Below are positions 36,730 to 46,022 of a stretch of DNA of 64,000 nt, one piece after another. Position 1 is the first letter of the stretch. Each line of letters begins with the position of its first letter. Source of the DNA: Candidatus Woesearchaeota archaeon (lineage in GTDB: Archaea; Nanobdellota; Nanobdellia; Woesearchaeales; UBA10216); NCBI GenBank assembly GCA_016192905.1, contig JACPTG010000001.1, positions 227,005 through 291,004 of the forward strand, read 5' to 3'. The translations under genes and the position numbers were made by a program. Under the pieces are notes generated by a model. That model searched no databases, was not told the origin of the DNA, and saw only the letters and a program-made list of their open reading frames with translations.

Positions 36730-38160
36730 TTAATGGGATTGGCTTGAGCAGTCATAAACATAGAACTCATGCCAGAAGAAAGAGCCCTGGAACTCCGCGC
36801 CCCTTGATGTGTTAATTTTCAGAGCCTCCCTGCACTTTTTCAGGAATTCCCTGAACTCGTCGATGTAAGCAGGGCCGAACTGGAAGCTGCCCACGCCGTT
36901 GTTCAGCCTCCGGACAATAACAAACCTTGCAGCGCCAGCCCCTATTTCCCTGATGGTCTGGTTCATGCCAAGAAGCCCAGACCTCCACCGCAGGCTGTTG
37001 CTGTCAATGTATCCCGGGGCAACAGGCCTGCCTGCCAGAATGGCAACAAGAGGCGTTACTGAATCGTCGCCGAAGACAGCGTCCCCTGCCCCTGAATTCG
37101 CCCTGACATAATCTGCAACCTGCTGCGCCTCGTAGAAATCCTGATACGTATTGCTGTAATAATAGTATGCGCTGACCGCTCCGGAGACTGCAATTATCCC
37201 GATGGAAACCAGCAATGCCTGCTTTACCCTGTCCTCACTGAGCCTGGAAACAAGGCTTGTTATTCCATGCGCCCCAAGGACGGCGAAAAATGGAAGCGCC
37301 ATCAGGAAATAATAGCCATAGACCTTGGAAACCAGAATCAATGCGCCAACCAAGCCGAGCGACGCAGCAGCTGGAATAAGATAAGCATGCCTCATCTTCC
37401 TGCCTGAAAAGACAAAAAGCGCCACAGCCGCGAATAACAGCGGATTCCTCCTTGCCATTTCCACAAAGACCGAGCCCTTGTTCCCACCTTCACTTGGCTT
37501 GGATAAATGGTACTTCAAAACATCCTCAAAATAACCTGGGAGAAGAAGGCCTAACGCGATGTTTGCAGCAATGAAAACAGCCGCAAAAGCGGCCATATAC
37601 CGGATTGCCCCCTTCCTGTCTGCCAGGAACAGATAAACGCCAATAGCTGCGGCTCCTGCAACAGAGAGAAACCCTGCCATGCCCGCAAATCCCGCGGCAG
37701 CCCCAGCCCACGTGCATTTTTTCTCCACCGCAAGCACAGCCGCCAGCACGAGGATAAATGTGGCCAGGGTTATCCAGACGGCAAATGTTGAAAAGCGCAT
37801 TGTGTCATAGGCAAAGTAAAAGATGGATGTGAACAACAGGGCCTCTGCCCAAAGCTGCCTTTTGCCCAGCATCCAGAAAATCAGGCCAGCCGCTGCAATT
37901 ACTGGAATTACCGCGGTTGCCTTTAAAACCAAAATGTTCAGCCCGAAAATGAGGTAAAAAAGGGCGAGGTAATAAATGTGGAGCGGAGGATGCGCATAGA
38001 AGAAATCCTTATATGGGGCTTGGCCTTCAGTAATTGTCTTGGCCATGTATATGTAGGTGTTCTCATCGCTGATTGAGTACCGGAAATGCGTGGCCTGGAT
38101 GGCAAGGAATGCTACGCTGAGAGCGGCAAATATTATCCAGTACTTAGATACGAGTCTCAT
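36730..38160 (-). CDS. GT-C-type membrane glycosyltransferase (paralogue)
   Basis: ISDENTYIYMAKTITEGQAPYKDFFYAHPPLHIYY. Confidence 0.75.
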   Translation of the reverse strand: MRLVSKYWIIFAALSVAFLAIQATHFRYSISDENTYIYMAKTITEGQAPYKDFFYAHPPLHIYYLALFYLIFGLNILVLKATAVIPVIAAAGLIFWMLGKRQLWAEALLFTSIFYFAYDTMRFSTFAVWITLATFILVLAAVLAVEKKCTWAGAAAGFAGMAGFLSVAGAAAIGVYLFLADRKGAIRYMAAFAAVFIAANIALGLLLPGYFEDVLKYHLSKPSEGGNKGSVFVEMARRNPLLFAAVALFVFSGRKMRHAYLIPAAASLGLVGALILVSKVYGYYFLMALPFFAVLGAHGITSLVSRLSEDRVKQALLVSIGIIAVSGAVSAYYYYSNTYQDFYEAQQVADYVRANSGAGDAVFGDDSVTPLVAILAGRPVAPGYIDSNSLRWRSGLLGMNQTIREIGAGAARFVIVRRLNNGVGSFQFGPAYIDEFREFLKKCREALKINTSRGAEFQGSFFWHEFYVYDCSSQSH

Positions 38161-39383
38161 ATTGCAATCGCATCAAACACATTATGCTTGCTTCTTATTA
38201 TTTTCGCCCTTACAGTCCCTGAGCTCTTGGGGCAGTTGCTGATTGTTATGTTCCTGTTTCCGGCCACAGCTATTTTTTCGTTTGGATACCTTCCGGGTAT
38301 TTTAATTTCGGCATCCACTACCCGCCCTTTTCTGAACGGTTTTGGAAGGTTTATTGTCGGCCTTATCCTGAACTCATCCGCAAGGTCCATTTTTGTCAGG
38401 TTTATGCCATATTTTTCCTCAAGGCCCGCAAGCCTGGCGTAGAAATCCTCCCATTTCATTGCAGTGACCGGGTTTCTTCCCCGCTTGTAATACAGGAAGT
38501 TCTGAATTCCTATTTTTGCACCAATGCCCAATGCAAATTCGACTAATTTGGGTATTTCATCGTCGTTATACCCTGGAAGCCATACCGGCGCTATGAGCAA
38601 TTCTGTTTTTTCGGCAGCGTATGCAGCCATCCTTTTTGTCCTTTCAATGTCATACTTCCCCCAGCCCGAGATTATCTTTGCCTTCTGCGGGTCAATCGCG
38701 TTCAGCGAAAGGTTAAGCCGCCTAAGCCCTGCGGCGGCCAGCCGGTCAATGTAATCCTCGTCAAGAAGAGAGCCGTTGCTGTTCATCACCACCCCCCTCA
38801 CCATTTCCAGGCCTTTAAGGTCGCTTATCAGCTCGGGAAGCGGGCCGTAAAGCGTTGGCTCGCCCTGAGAATTAATGTAGGCCTCGACTTCGCATCCCTT
38901 GAACTCTGCAAGCTTCCTAAACTCCTGGACCAGGTATTCCCTCTCAATCACAACCTCAGAAACCTTCCTTGTCCTCAGCCCCTCATCAACGCTGCAGTAA
39001 TTGCAGTTCTCATTGCATCCTGTAAGCGGTTTTACCTCTATGATGTTCGTGTTCCTGTCAATAAGACCGAAGGCATTGCTTCCTATCAACGGTATGCCGC
39101 TGTACCTGTGGATGTAGTAGGAAGGCTTTTTTGTGACCTTGTTATACATATTGGCAAAACCATGGTCAAGAATCTGGTTGAACCTGGCCCTTGCGGATTT
39201 TTCAGTTGAGCCCGCAAAGACAATTGAGTTCCCATCAGCCTGGAACGGCCCTATCCTTTCAAGAAGCTCATTCTCTACATCGAAATAGAAGTTCCTGAGG
39301 AAGCTTACCCTCGTCTTCCCTTCCAGCTTTTCAAAGCCCAAATCCCTGAACTCCAGGCGTGCCTGCTTTACCTCTATCTGCAT
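38157..39383 (-). CDS. Radical SAM protein
   Basis: LTGCNENCNYCSVDEG Cx3Cx2C; basic C-terminal domain. Confidence 0.85.
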   Translation of the reverse strand: MQIEVKQARLEFRDLGFEKLEGKTRVSFLRNFYFDVENELLERIGPFQADGNSIVFAGSTEKSARARFNQILDHGFANMYNKVTKKPSYYIHRYSGIPLIGSNAFGLIDRNTNIIEVKPLTGCNENCNYCSVDEGLRTRKVSEVVIEREYLVQEFRKLAEFKGCEVEAYINSQGEPTLYGPLPELISDLKGLEMVRGVVMNSNGSLLDEDYIDRLAAAGLRRLNLSLNAIDPQKAKIISGWGKYDIERTKRMAAYAAEKTELLIAPVWLPGYNDDEIPKLVEFALGIGAKIGIQNFLYYKRGRNPVTAMKWEDFYARLAGLEEKYGINLTKMDLADEFRIRPTINLPKPFRKGRVVDAEIKIPGRYPNEKIAVAGNRNITISNCPKSSGTVRAKIIRSKHNVFDAIAI

Positions 39384-39458
39384 GGGGAAAGGTAGTTTCG
39401 GAGCGTATTTAAGGGTTTCTGGAAAGCATTTTTATAGGCGTAACTACGCCTGAAAAGC

Positions 39459-40049
39459 ATGGCAGCAGGCTATACTATCCAGTCAGGAACAATCGTTCTG
39501 AACAGGGAACTGACTGCCTTGGATATTTTTGTCCGCGACTTCCTTGACGTGCTGAAAAAGCACTCAGACTATCTTGTAGTGAGCGGGTATGTCAGCATAG
39601 CAACAGGCAGGTCAAGGGGCACAGAGGATGTTGACATATTAGTGCCGCAGATGAGTGGGCAACATTTCGCTGGCCTGTTCAAAGCTCTTGATGATGCTGG
39701 CTACTGGTGTTACCAGGGTGATAGTGCCCCAGAATTGCTGCCTTACCATAAGGATATGCTGCCGCTGCGCTTCGCCAGAAACGGCCAAATTTTCCCCAAT
39801 GTAGAGCTGACTCCGATTAACACCACAAAAGAGCTTCAGTTCTTTGAATTCAACCACCCGCAGAAAATTCGGATTGATGGCTTTGAGTTTAATGCTCCGC
39901 CTATTGAATTTGAAATACTGTACAAGGAACTTAAGCTTGGCAGTGAAAAAGACTTGGAGGACGCCAGGCATTTAAGGGCGTTTTTTGCCGATTGCATAAG
40001 TGATGAAAAGCTGGATAAATTCACGAGGCTGATAAAGGAGAATGGCTAG
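39459..40049 (+). CDS. Nucleotidyltransferase-like hypothetical protein
   Basis: LVVSGYVSIATGRSRGTEDVDILVP. Confidence 0.55.
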   Translation: MAAGYTIQSGTIVLNRELTALDIFVRDFLDVLKKHSDYLVVSGYVSIATGRSRGTEDVDILVPQMSGQHFAGLFKALDDAGYWCYQGDSAPELLPYHKDMLPLRFARNGQIFPNVELTPINTTKELQFFEFNHPQKIRIDGFEFNAPPIEFEILYKELKLGSEKDLEDARHLRAFFADCISDEKLDKFTRLIKENG

Positions 40050-40242
40050 GGTTCTGTCAAGAATGGATTATGTGGAGTTATATGCCAAGGCTCTAAGGCA
40101 GGATAACCGGCATTTCGCCCAGCAGAAGATGCTCATTGAATCGCAGATGAAGTCAAGCTCACAGCTGTTTGGCAGGATGTTCGGCGGGCCTGATTTCAAG
40201 GAGAAGGCAAGGGAGTACTTGAGAAAAGTTGGGCTGATTTGA
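40042..40242 (+). CDS. Hypothetical protein
   Basis: ORF track; overlaps preceding stop. Confidence 0.5.
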   Translation: MARVLSRMDYVELYAKALRQDNRHFAQQKMLIESQMKSSSQLFGRMFGGPDFKEKAREYLRKVGLI

Positions 40243-40251
40243 AATAGAATG

Positions 40252-40352
40252 CGCCGCGGCCGGGATTATCGCACCCGAGGTGATTCGAACCCGGAGACCC
40301 TTTCGGGCAGCGAGTCTGAATCGCTCGCCATTCCTGATTAGGCGACCGCGGC
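40252..40352 (-). tRNA. tRNA-Leu (CAG) with 18-nt T-loop intron (40266-40283)
   Basis: Acceptor GCCGCGG/CCGCGGC, anticodon arm AGCGA-TTCAGAC-TCGCT, T-stem CCGGG/CCCGG closes only after removing 18 nt. Confidence 0.85.
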
Positions 40353-40391
40353 ATAATAAGATTTATAAAGCAAAAGCTTCTCCAAGGTTCT

Positions 40392-40427
40392 GAGTCTGAA
40401 TCGCTTGCGACCGGATTAAGCGGCCGC
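40392..40427 (-). repeat. Partial copy of tRNA-Leu 5' half
   Basis: gagtctgaatcgct.gc....gattaagcg.ccgc matches adjacent tRNA-Leu(CAG) 5' half. Confidence 0.6.
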
Positions 40428-40529
40428 TTTTTTTTATTTAATCGCTTTGATTTATGAACCTTAGGCAGGCACCTGTCCAGTGTCCAGTGGAATTTTCCGA
40501 AAATTTCGGAAGAATTTCGGGAATAGGCT

Positions 40530-41504
40530 TTATTTTTTTGGCTTGACATCCAGGCAATCCGGAAAATAAGTGTACTTCGGCTCATCAAGGATTATCAGTA
40601 TCTCAAACCTCCTGAGAGCCTGGCCCATAATTGACCTTATGTCCAGCAGTATCCTCGCCAGCTCATTTGTGGTCCTTGTCCTGATTTCAACCTGAATGTC
40701 ATTGCCGCCTATACTCTGGTAGAAATAGGTTACATTTGCCTGGCCTATGAGATAGCTTTTGAGCCTTGGCTCAAGCTGCCCCAGCTCACCTGTTTTCAGG
40801 GTCAGCAAATGCCAGTTGTACCCGAGCACTTTAGGCAGCACATCAGGCCTGTATTTCAGGATTATCCCTGACTTCTCAAGCTGCCTAATCCTGTATTTAA
40901 CAGTCTCAGGGGGCATTCCTGTCCTTGCCGCGATGTCAACGACATTCATCCTTGCATTCTTGGCCAGCTCTTTCATGACAAGGTAATCCTTTGCCGAGGC
41001 TTCATGCGCAGGGTATTTTGCTGTCCTGATTGTTTTCTCCTTTGGCATATACAGGAACCTGAACGGCACCGCAGTTTCAGCAGTTACATAGTCTATCTCA
41101 TAATGCTCAAAATGCGAGCCAAGCTGGCTCTCAAGGCTCTTGATTACAGGCTTTATGTCATCATACTCCCTTACAAACACCTTAATCACCGCATCATAGC
41201 TTCCCACGCACTTGAACACCTGGGCAACATTCGGATGGCCTTTCAGGATTCCGGTTACCCTCTCCTCGTCTGAAACCTGCAGGCCATGCAGCCTGAGATA
41301 GATGAAAAAAATCCTCCAGCCAAGCCTCTTCACGTCAATCACGGTGTTATACCCGACTACAAGCCCTTCCCTGTGCATCCTCCTAATCCTGTAGCCGACA
41401 ACCTCCTTGCTGAGCCTGCACTTCCTGCCTATCTGCGAATAGGATGCCCTTGCATCCCCAAAAAGCTCCCTGATAATAGACCCGTCCTTGGATGAAAGAT
41501 GCAT
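40530..41504 (-). CDS. Lrp/AsnC-family regulator, duplicated domains
   Basis: REL.GDARASYSQIGRKCRLSKEVVGYRIRRMHREGLVVGY; second HTH NARMNVVDIAARTGMPPETVKYRIRQLEKSGII. Confidence 0.85.
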   Translation of the reverse strand: MHLSSKDGSIIRELFGDARASYSQIGRKCRLSKEVVGYRIRRMHREGLVVGYNTVIDVKRLGWRIFFIYLRLHGLQVSDEERVTGILKGHPNVAQVFKCVGSYDAVIKVFVREYDDIKPVIKSLESQLGSHFEHYEIDYVTAETAVPFRFLYMPKEKTIRTAKYPAHEASAKDYLVMKELAKNARMNVVDIAARTGMPPETVKYRIRQLEKSGIILKYRPDVLPKVLGYNWHLLTLKTGELGQLEPRLKSYLIGQANVTYFYQSIGGNDIQVEIRTRTTNELARILLDIRSIMGQALRRFEILIILDEPKYTYFPDCLDVKPKK

Positions 41505-41695
41505 TTCATAGGCAATAAGCTGCTTCTGCTTATAATTTTTGCTGTTTGAGAAGAAAATAAGAGGAAAGTTTAATCAATTCTCTGTTCATCCCCTTACAGG
41601 AGTATATGTGTGAAATCAAGGAAGTTTTGTTTGATACCTATCCTAGAGGCGGCTAAAATTACCCTTGATGCAGTAATTTACGATAAGGTGGGAAA

Positions 41696-42511
41696 ATGGA
41701 CGGATTAACTCTTGAGGAAATGTTACGCTTTGCAGGCGCGCATCAGGTTTCAGAGATGGATTATCACCGCCTTAGGCAGGAGGCAATCCAGCACGCATCT
41801 GAGTTTGGGTATGAAGTTGCAGTTATGGATTTCGCAGAGCCGCAAAACCCGTATTCAAAGGACCTTATTGAAAGGGAGAAAATTTTTGACTCTTACAATG
41901 ACAGAAAGATTATTTTCCTCCATGAGCACATTGAAATGGCTAGTCCTGACATGCTTCAAGTTGCAAGGAGTCACTTGGAAAGGCACGCAATTTATGGTCA
42001 TGGTCATGGTCATGTGTTCCTGGCCACTTTTGACAAGTTAGGCGTTGAGGACAAATTACGGCTTTCCGAGCCTTGGTGCTCCTCTTACTTCACAAGATGG
42101 GAGATAAAGTCTACTGATAGCGGACAGGTGGAATACGTCAATGGAGTTGTTGACAGCATGATTTCAGGCATAAATTCAGTTTACAGACAGAAGGGCCGGG
42201 CCACATTTGTTTTGGTCGGTGAAGAGGGCTCTGGCAAAACAACTGTTTTGACGAGGCTCAACCATAGACTGCACAGCTCGCATTATGATTCAATGCTGCG
42301 GTATGCATGGATGGATGATGACCGTGTGCTTGAAGGCATTTTGAAGGGGCGACCAAGCACAATCCTTCTTTTGGATGAGGCTGACAGGATTACTCTGGAC
42401 TTTCATCAGGCGCTGGCAGAAAATTACCGCATAATAGTCTATGGCGCGCATCAGGAGCTGCCGGTTCCGGATGCAGGCGTATTTCGAATGGACTATAATC
42501 CCAAGAGGTAA
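41696..42511 (+). CDS. P-loop ATPase, hypothetical
   Basis: VLVGEEGSGKTTVLTRL ... STILLLDEADRI. Confidence 0.65.
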   Translation: MDGLTLEEMLRFAGAHQVSEMDYHRLRQEAIQHASEFGYEVAVMDFAEPQNPYSKDLIEREKIFDSYNDRKIIFLHEHIEMASPDMLQVARSHLERHAIYGHGHGHVFLATFDKLGVEDKLRLSEPWCSSYFTRWEIKSTDSGQVEYVNGVVDSMISGINSVYRQKGRATFVLVGEEGSGKTTVLTRLNHRLHSSHYDSMLRYAWMDDDRVLEGILKGRPSTILLLDEADRITLDFHQALAENYRIIVYGAHQELPVPDAGVFRMDYNPKR

Positions 42512-42520
42512 GAGGGCATC

Positions 42521-42952
42521 ATGTCCCGTATTAAACGCCCGAGGGTGCAAGTGGAAGATTCAGAATGGCAGTGCATCAAGGACCAGTTGCTGGCAAAAAA
42601 AATCAACCAGGTAACTGTTGCCCAGGTAACAGGGCTTTCCCAATCAGTTGTGAGCAGTTATATTGGGGGCCCGGATTGCAGGAATCGCCCTGCTGCTGGA
42701 GTTTTAACAAAGTTTATCAGGGGACTTTCCAATTTTGGGATTGAGTTTCCAGATGGACTGGAAGAGAGGATGCTTGCTGCCGAGCAAACAGCACCTAAGC
42801 CCTTTGACACGGAAAAATCCTGGGGTGACTTATTTGAAGATTATTTCACCAGACTGGGGCGCATTTACAAAAAAGCTCCGGAGAGAACGAAGGCTGAAAT
42901 GCTGGCGGATATCGGTGATGTGGTTGCCGAATACGGCAGGCAAAAGGAGTAA
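42521..42952 (+). CDS. HTH-containing hypothetical protein
   Basis: KKINQVTVAQVTGLSQSVVSSYIGG. Confidence 0.55.
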   Translation: MSRIKRPRVQVEDSEWQCIKDQLLAKKINQVTVAQVTGLSQSVVSSYIGGPDCRNRPAAGVLTKFIRGLSNFGIEFPDGLEERMLAAEQTAPKPFDTEKSWGDLFEDYFTRLGRIYKKAPERTKAEMLADIGDVVAEYGRQKE

Positions 42953-42967
42953 TCCAATTACTTTAAG

Positions 42968-43462
42968 GTGAAGCTGATGCATGGAATCCATCACATAGAC
43001 GATTATTGTGATTTTAGTGGATATGACTATCGCAGGCTGTTGGCTCTGAAGGCTGCGTTGAAATCCCAGCCTGAACTGGGAATTGTAGATTTTAGGAACA
43101 TGGGTGGATTCGCGGTGTATACGGCATATGTCCGGTCTGAGAATCTTCTAGACACTGAAGAGCCTTATGCGCTGAGACATATTGATGATATTCTGGCAGG
43201 GGCAAGCCAGGCAGGGAGCTTTCAATTCTCGCCTGCCAGGATTTCTTTGGTCAGGAGTAGGGTTATCGGGGTTACAGCCGATTACTATGGTGATGTTGAA
43301 ATATTGTTTCGTTTGTTTTCATCCCATGTAGACATATCCAGCGGGCGCAGGAAAACTGAAATTTTGCCTGAAGCCGCATTCGAGTATCGCTTCGGGTGGG
43401 TTCCTTATAATGCGCCTCCGGTTGAGGTGCTTGTCCATGCAGGAAGGGGGATCAGGCCATAA
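42968..43462 (+). CDS. Hypothetical protein
   Basis: ORF track. Confidence 0.5.
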   Translation: MKLMHGIHHIDDYCDFSGYDYRRLLALKAALKSQPELGIVDFRNMGGFAVYTAYVRSENLLDTEEPYALRHIDDILAGASQAGSFQFSPARISLVRSRVIGVTADYYGDVEILFRLFSSHVDISSGRRKTEILPEAAFEYRFGWVPYNAPPVEVLVHAGRGIRP

Positions 43463-43516
43463 AAGGAAAAGTTTCACAATTTTTTTATATTACAGCAGGC
43501 GGCCTCACAGGGGTGT

Positions 43517-43936
43517 ATGCGGATGATCTTATCACCATCGGATTTTCTGGATGACAGGGCTGTGCGCCTCGCTGGGGAATTCGGCTTGGCTCCTGGCGAG
43601 ATACTGCTAAGGTATGTCAGGCAAAATTACCTGCCCGCTGAAGAAAGACAGCTGGAAAACATGGGCTGGGTTGGAAATCGCCGCCTTGATTTGGCTGCGC
43701 AGGCCATAGTGTTCTATGAGCTCACACAAAGACGAGAGGTTGTGCTGCCCCTTATTGTCCCATTGTCCAACAGCCCAGAAGACATGCAGGCCTATGCGCT
43801 TGCAAAGGAAACCGACGGAACTATTAAGCGGGAATTTCCTATTCTGGATTATGAAAGGGATGGGGACTATTCACTGAATATTGTTTGTATTCTGCGTGAC
43901 TTCCAGGACGACTGCCTCAGGAGAATGGCGGCTTAA
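43517..43936 (+). CDS. Hypothetical protein
   Basis: ORF track. Confidence 0.5.
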   Translation: MRMILSPSDFLDDRAVRLAGEFGLAPGEILLRYVRQNYLPAEERQLENMGWVGNRRLDLAAQAIVFYELTQRREVVLPLIVPLSNSPEDMQAYALAKETDGTIKREFPILDYERDGDYSLNIVCILRDFQDDCLRRMAA

Positions 43937-44008
43937 AATCGAGTTCCCTTATTGAAAAGATCAGACCCGAGATACATTTATAAATTGCCAAGCATATCCG
44001 CGTTAACC

Positions 44009-44188
44009 ATGGCGGAAATAACAATTGACAGGAGAACAAGGTTTGGAAAGCCAATCATTAAGGGAACAAGAATAGCCGTCGCAGAGGTTCTGGGCGCATT
44101 AGCTGGAGGTATGACTTTTGCAGAAGTTGAAAGCGAATACGGTCTGAAAAGGGAAGATATTTTGATGGCCGTTAAGAAATCAGATTAG
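44009..44188 (+). CDS. DUF433 (VapB-like antitoxin) protein
   Basis: RTRFGKPIIKGTRIAVAEVLGALAGGMTFAEVESEYGLKREDI. Confidence 0.85.
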   Translation: MAEITIDRRTRFGKPIIKGTRIAVAEVLGALAGGMTFAEVESEYGLKREDILMAVKKSD

Positions 44189-44296
44189 CCGGGGCTCTCT
44201 AATCAGGTTAGGCAATCCGGAGCATCTTTCTGCCACCAGTCCAACCATCCACAAACCTTATATAAACGCGGGATAATGCCCTGCAAGGGGTGCATT

Positions 44297-44914
44297 ATGT
44301 CAGCTCAGCAGGCAAGCCTTACCTATGAGAAGATTTTCGACATCTGGAGCAGGGAGAGGAGCCGTGACGACCTGCAGAGGATAGAAGACTCCTTCTACGC
44401 GGACGCCTCAGCATACATAAAGGCAAAGCTGTCGATGGCTGGCGCCAGCCCTGAGAGCCAGGAGAAGGCATCAAGGCAGGCAGACAACATAAGGCGGATG
44501 CTTCGCGACCTGTACGAGCGCAGGGAAAGAAAAATCCTGAACCTTGCCCTCACTGCATCCAGGACCACTCCAAGCTTTATTGACTCATCTGCAATGACCT
44601 CAGCCGAGAACCAGCTTTTCCTTTCGCTGCTGGACAGGATGGACCATTACAGGGCCGCAATTGTTGGAGGCACTGCAAGGCAGAGTCCCAAGGACTACCA
44701 GCCAAAGGCAGAGCCTGATGCCCAGCCTGCTGTCCAGCTGGGTAACCTGTACAGCAACTTCAAGCAAGTTAAGTTTCTTCAGGACGTGCAGAGGTTTGTA
44801 GGGCTTGGCGGAGAGATTTACGGCCCGTTCCAGACCGGGCAGACTGCAAACCTGCCATCGCAGCTTGCTGACGTGCTGCTGAACAACGGCGACGCTTCAG
44901 AGGTTGCAGGATGA
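44297..44914 (+). CDS. Archaeal GINS-like replication protein
   Basis: C-terminal VKFLQDVQRFVGLGGEIYGPFQTGQTANLPSQLADVLLNNGDA typical of GINS. Confidence 0.75.
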   Translation: MSAQQASLTYEKIFDIWSRERSRDDLQRIEDSFYADASAYIKAKLSMAGASPESQEKASRQADNIRRMLRDLYERRERKILNLALTASRTTPSFIDSSAMTSAENQLFLSLLDRMDHYRAAIVGGTARQSPKDYQPKAEPDAQPAVQLGNLYSNFKQVKFLQDVQRFVGLGGEIYGPFQTGQTANLPSQLADVLLNNGDASEVAG

Positions 44915-45426
44915 CAGGCGAACTGCACGGGGCGGCAAGGGCATCGTGGCATGGCATAGACTTCGTTGCTGGAATTGACGCAGACTACATGCGGGGAAAG
45001 GGAATTCTTTTTGCTGGAAATGTGGACGCTGAAAACTGGTCAGGCCTGGAAGTTTCCATGTTCGCCTTCAATAATGAAGAGCTGATCGGAGCGGCTGTTA
45101 CTGCCTTGGTAAGTTATGCAGACCAACTTGAGGGGCTCTTAATTGGGGGCATGAGCTATGCCCGCCGCTGGATAGGCCTTATCGCAGGCGTTGTGGCAAT
45201 GGGTGAGGAGGGAAAGGGCGTGATGATTGGAGGCCTGGTTTCCTGCGATGAACTTTATGGCGTTCAGATGGGCGGGCTTTGCAGCGCAGGCTATGGCCGC
45301 TACCTCCAGATTGGCCTCATAACAGAACGTGTGAACGATGATGGAACGCGGAGCATGACGCCCCTCATTGGCTTCAGATGGGAGAAGCCAGTGAGAAAAT
45401 ACGCAGAACTGACCTATCTGGATTAA
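44911..45426 (+). CDS. Hypothetical repeat protein
   Basis: Repeated GLLIGG/GVMIGG/GVQMGG-type units; ATGA overlap with GINS. Confidence 0.5.
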   Translation: MTGELHGAARASWHGIDFVAGIDADYMRGKGILFAGNVDAENWSGLEVSMFAFNNEELIGAAVTALVSYADQLEGLLIGGMSYARRWIGLIAGVVAMGEEGKGVMIGGLVSCDELYGVQMGGLCSAGYGRYLQIGLITERVNDDGTRSMTPLIGFRWEKPVRKYAELTYLD

Positions 45427-45471
45427 AGCCCCTGACACGCCATAAATTTAAATAGTCCCGTTTTCTCCGCC

Positions 45472-45789
45472 TTGAATATGAAAATGCCAAAGGCAGTAAA
45501 AAGGTACTGCCCCTTCTGCAGGAAGCACACCGAGCACAAGGTCATGCAGGCTAAGAAGAAAGCGCCTTCATCCCTGAGCCACGGGTCCAAGGTAAGGGCG
45601 AGGCGCAGGGGAAGGGCCAGAGGAACAGGCAACCTTGGCAGGTACTCAAAACCGGCCATCACAAAATGGAAGATGACCGGAAAGAAGTCCACAAAGAAGA
45701 CTGATTTAAGGTATGAATGCTCTGTCTGCAAAAAGCAGCACGCCCAGCGCAAGGGCTTCAGGTCAAAGAAGATTGAGTTTGCCCAGTAA
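45472..45789 (+). CDS. rpl44e: 50S ribosomal protein L44e
   Basis: KMPKAVKRYCPFCRKHTEHKVMQAKKK. Confidence 0.95.
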   Translation: MNMKMPKAVKRYCPFCRKHTEHKVMQAKKKAPSSLSHGSKVRARRRGRARGTGNLGRYSKPAITKWKMTGKKSTKKTDLRYECSVCKKQHAQRKGFRSKKIEFAQ

Positions 45790-45839
45790 AATTCCAAAGT
45801 TCCAAAATCTTTTTAAAGCGCCTTTCATTCCGCCTTCTG

Positions 45840-46022
45840 ATGCTAGTACGCGAGCCTGTGTCAAAGTTTGTCAAGGTAAGATGCCCAAAATGCAAGAATG
45901 AGCAGATTCTCTTCGGCAAGGCCTCATCTGAGGTCAAATGCCTAGTCTGCGGCAAGGTTGTCGCCGAGCCTACTGGAGGTAAGACCAGGATAAAGTCAAG
46001 GATCCTGGAAGTGCTGGAGTAA
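45840..46022 (+). CDS. rps27e: 30S ribosomal protein S27e
   Basis: FVKVRCPKCKNEQILFGKASSEVKCLVCGKVVAEPTGGK. Confidence 0.95.
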   Translation: MLVREPVSKFVKVRCPKCKNEQILFGKASSEVKCLVCGKVVAEPTGGKTRIKSRILEVLE

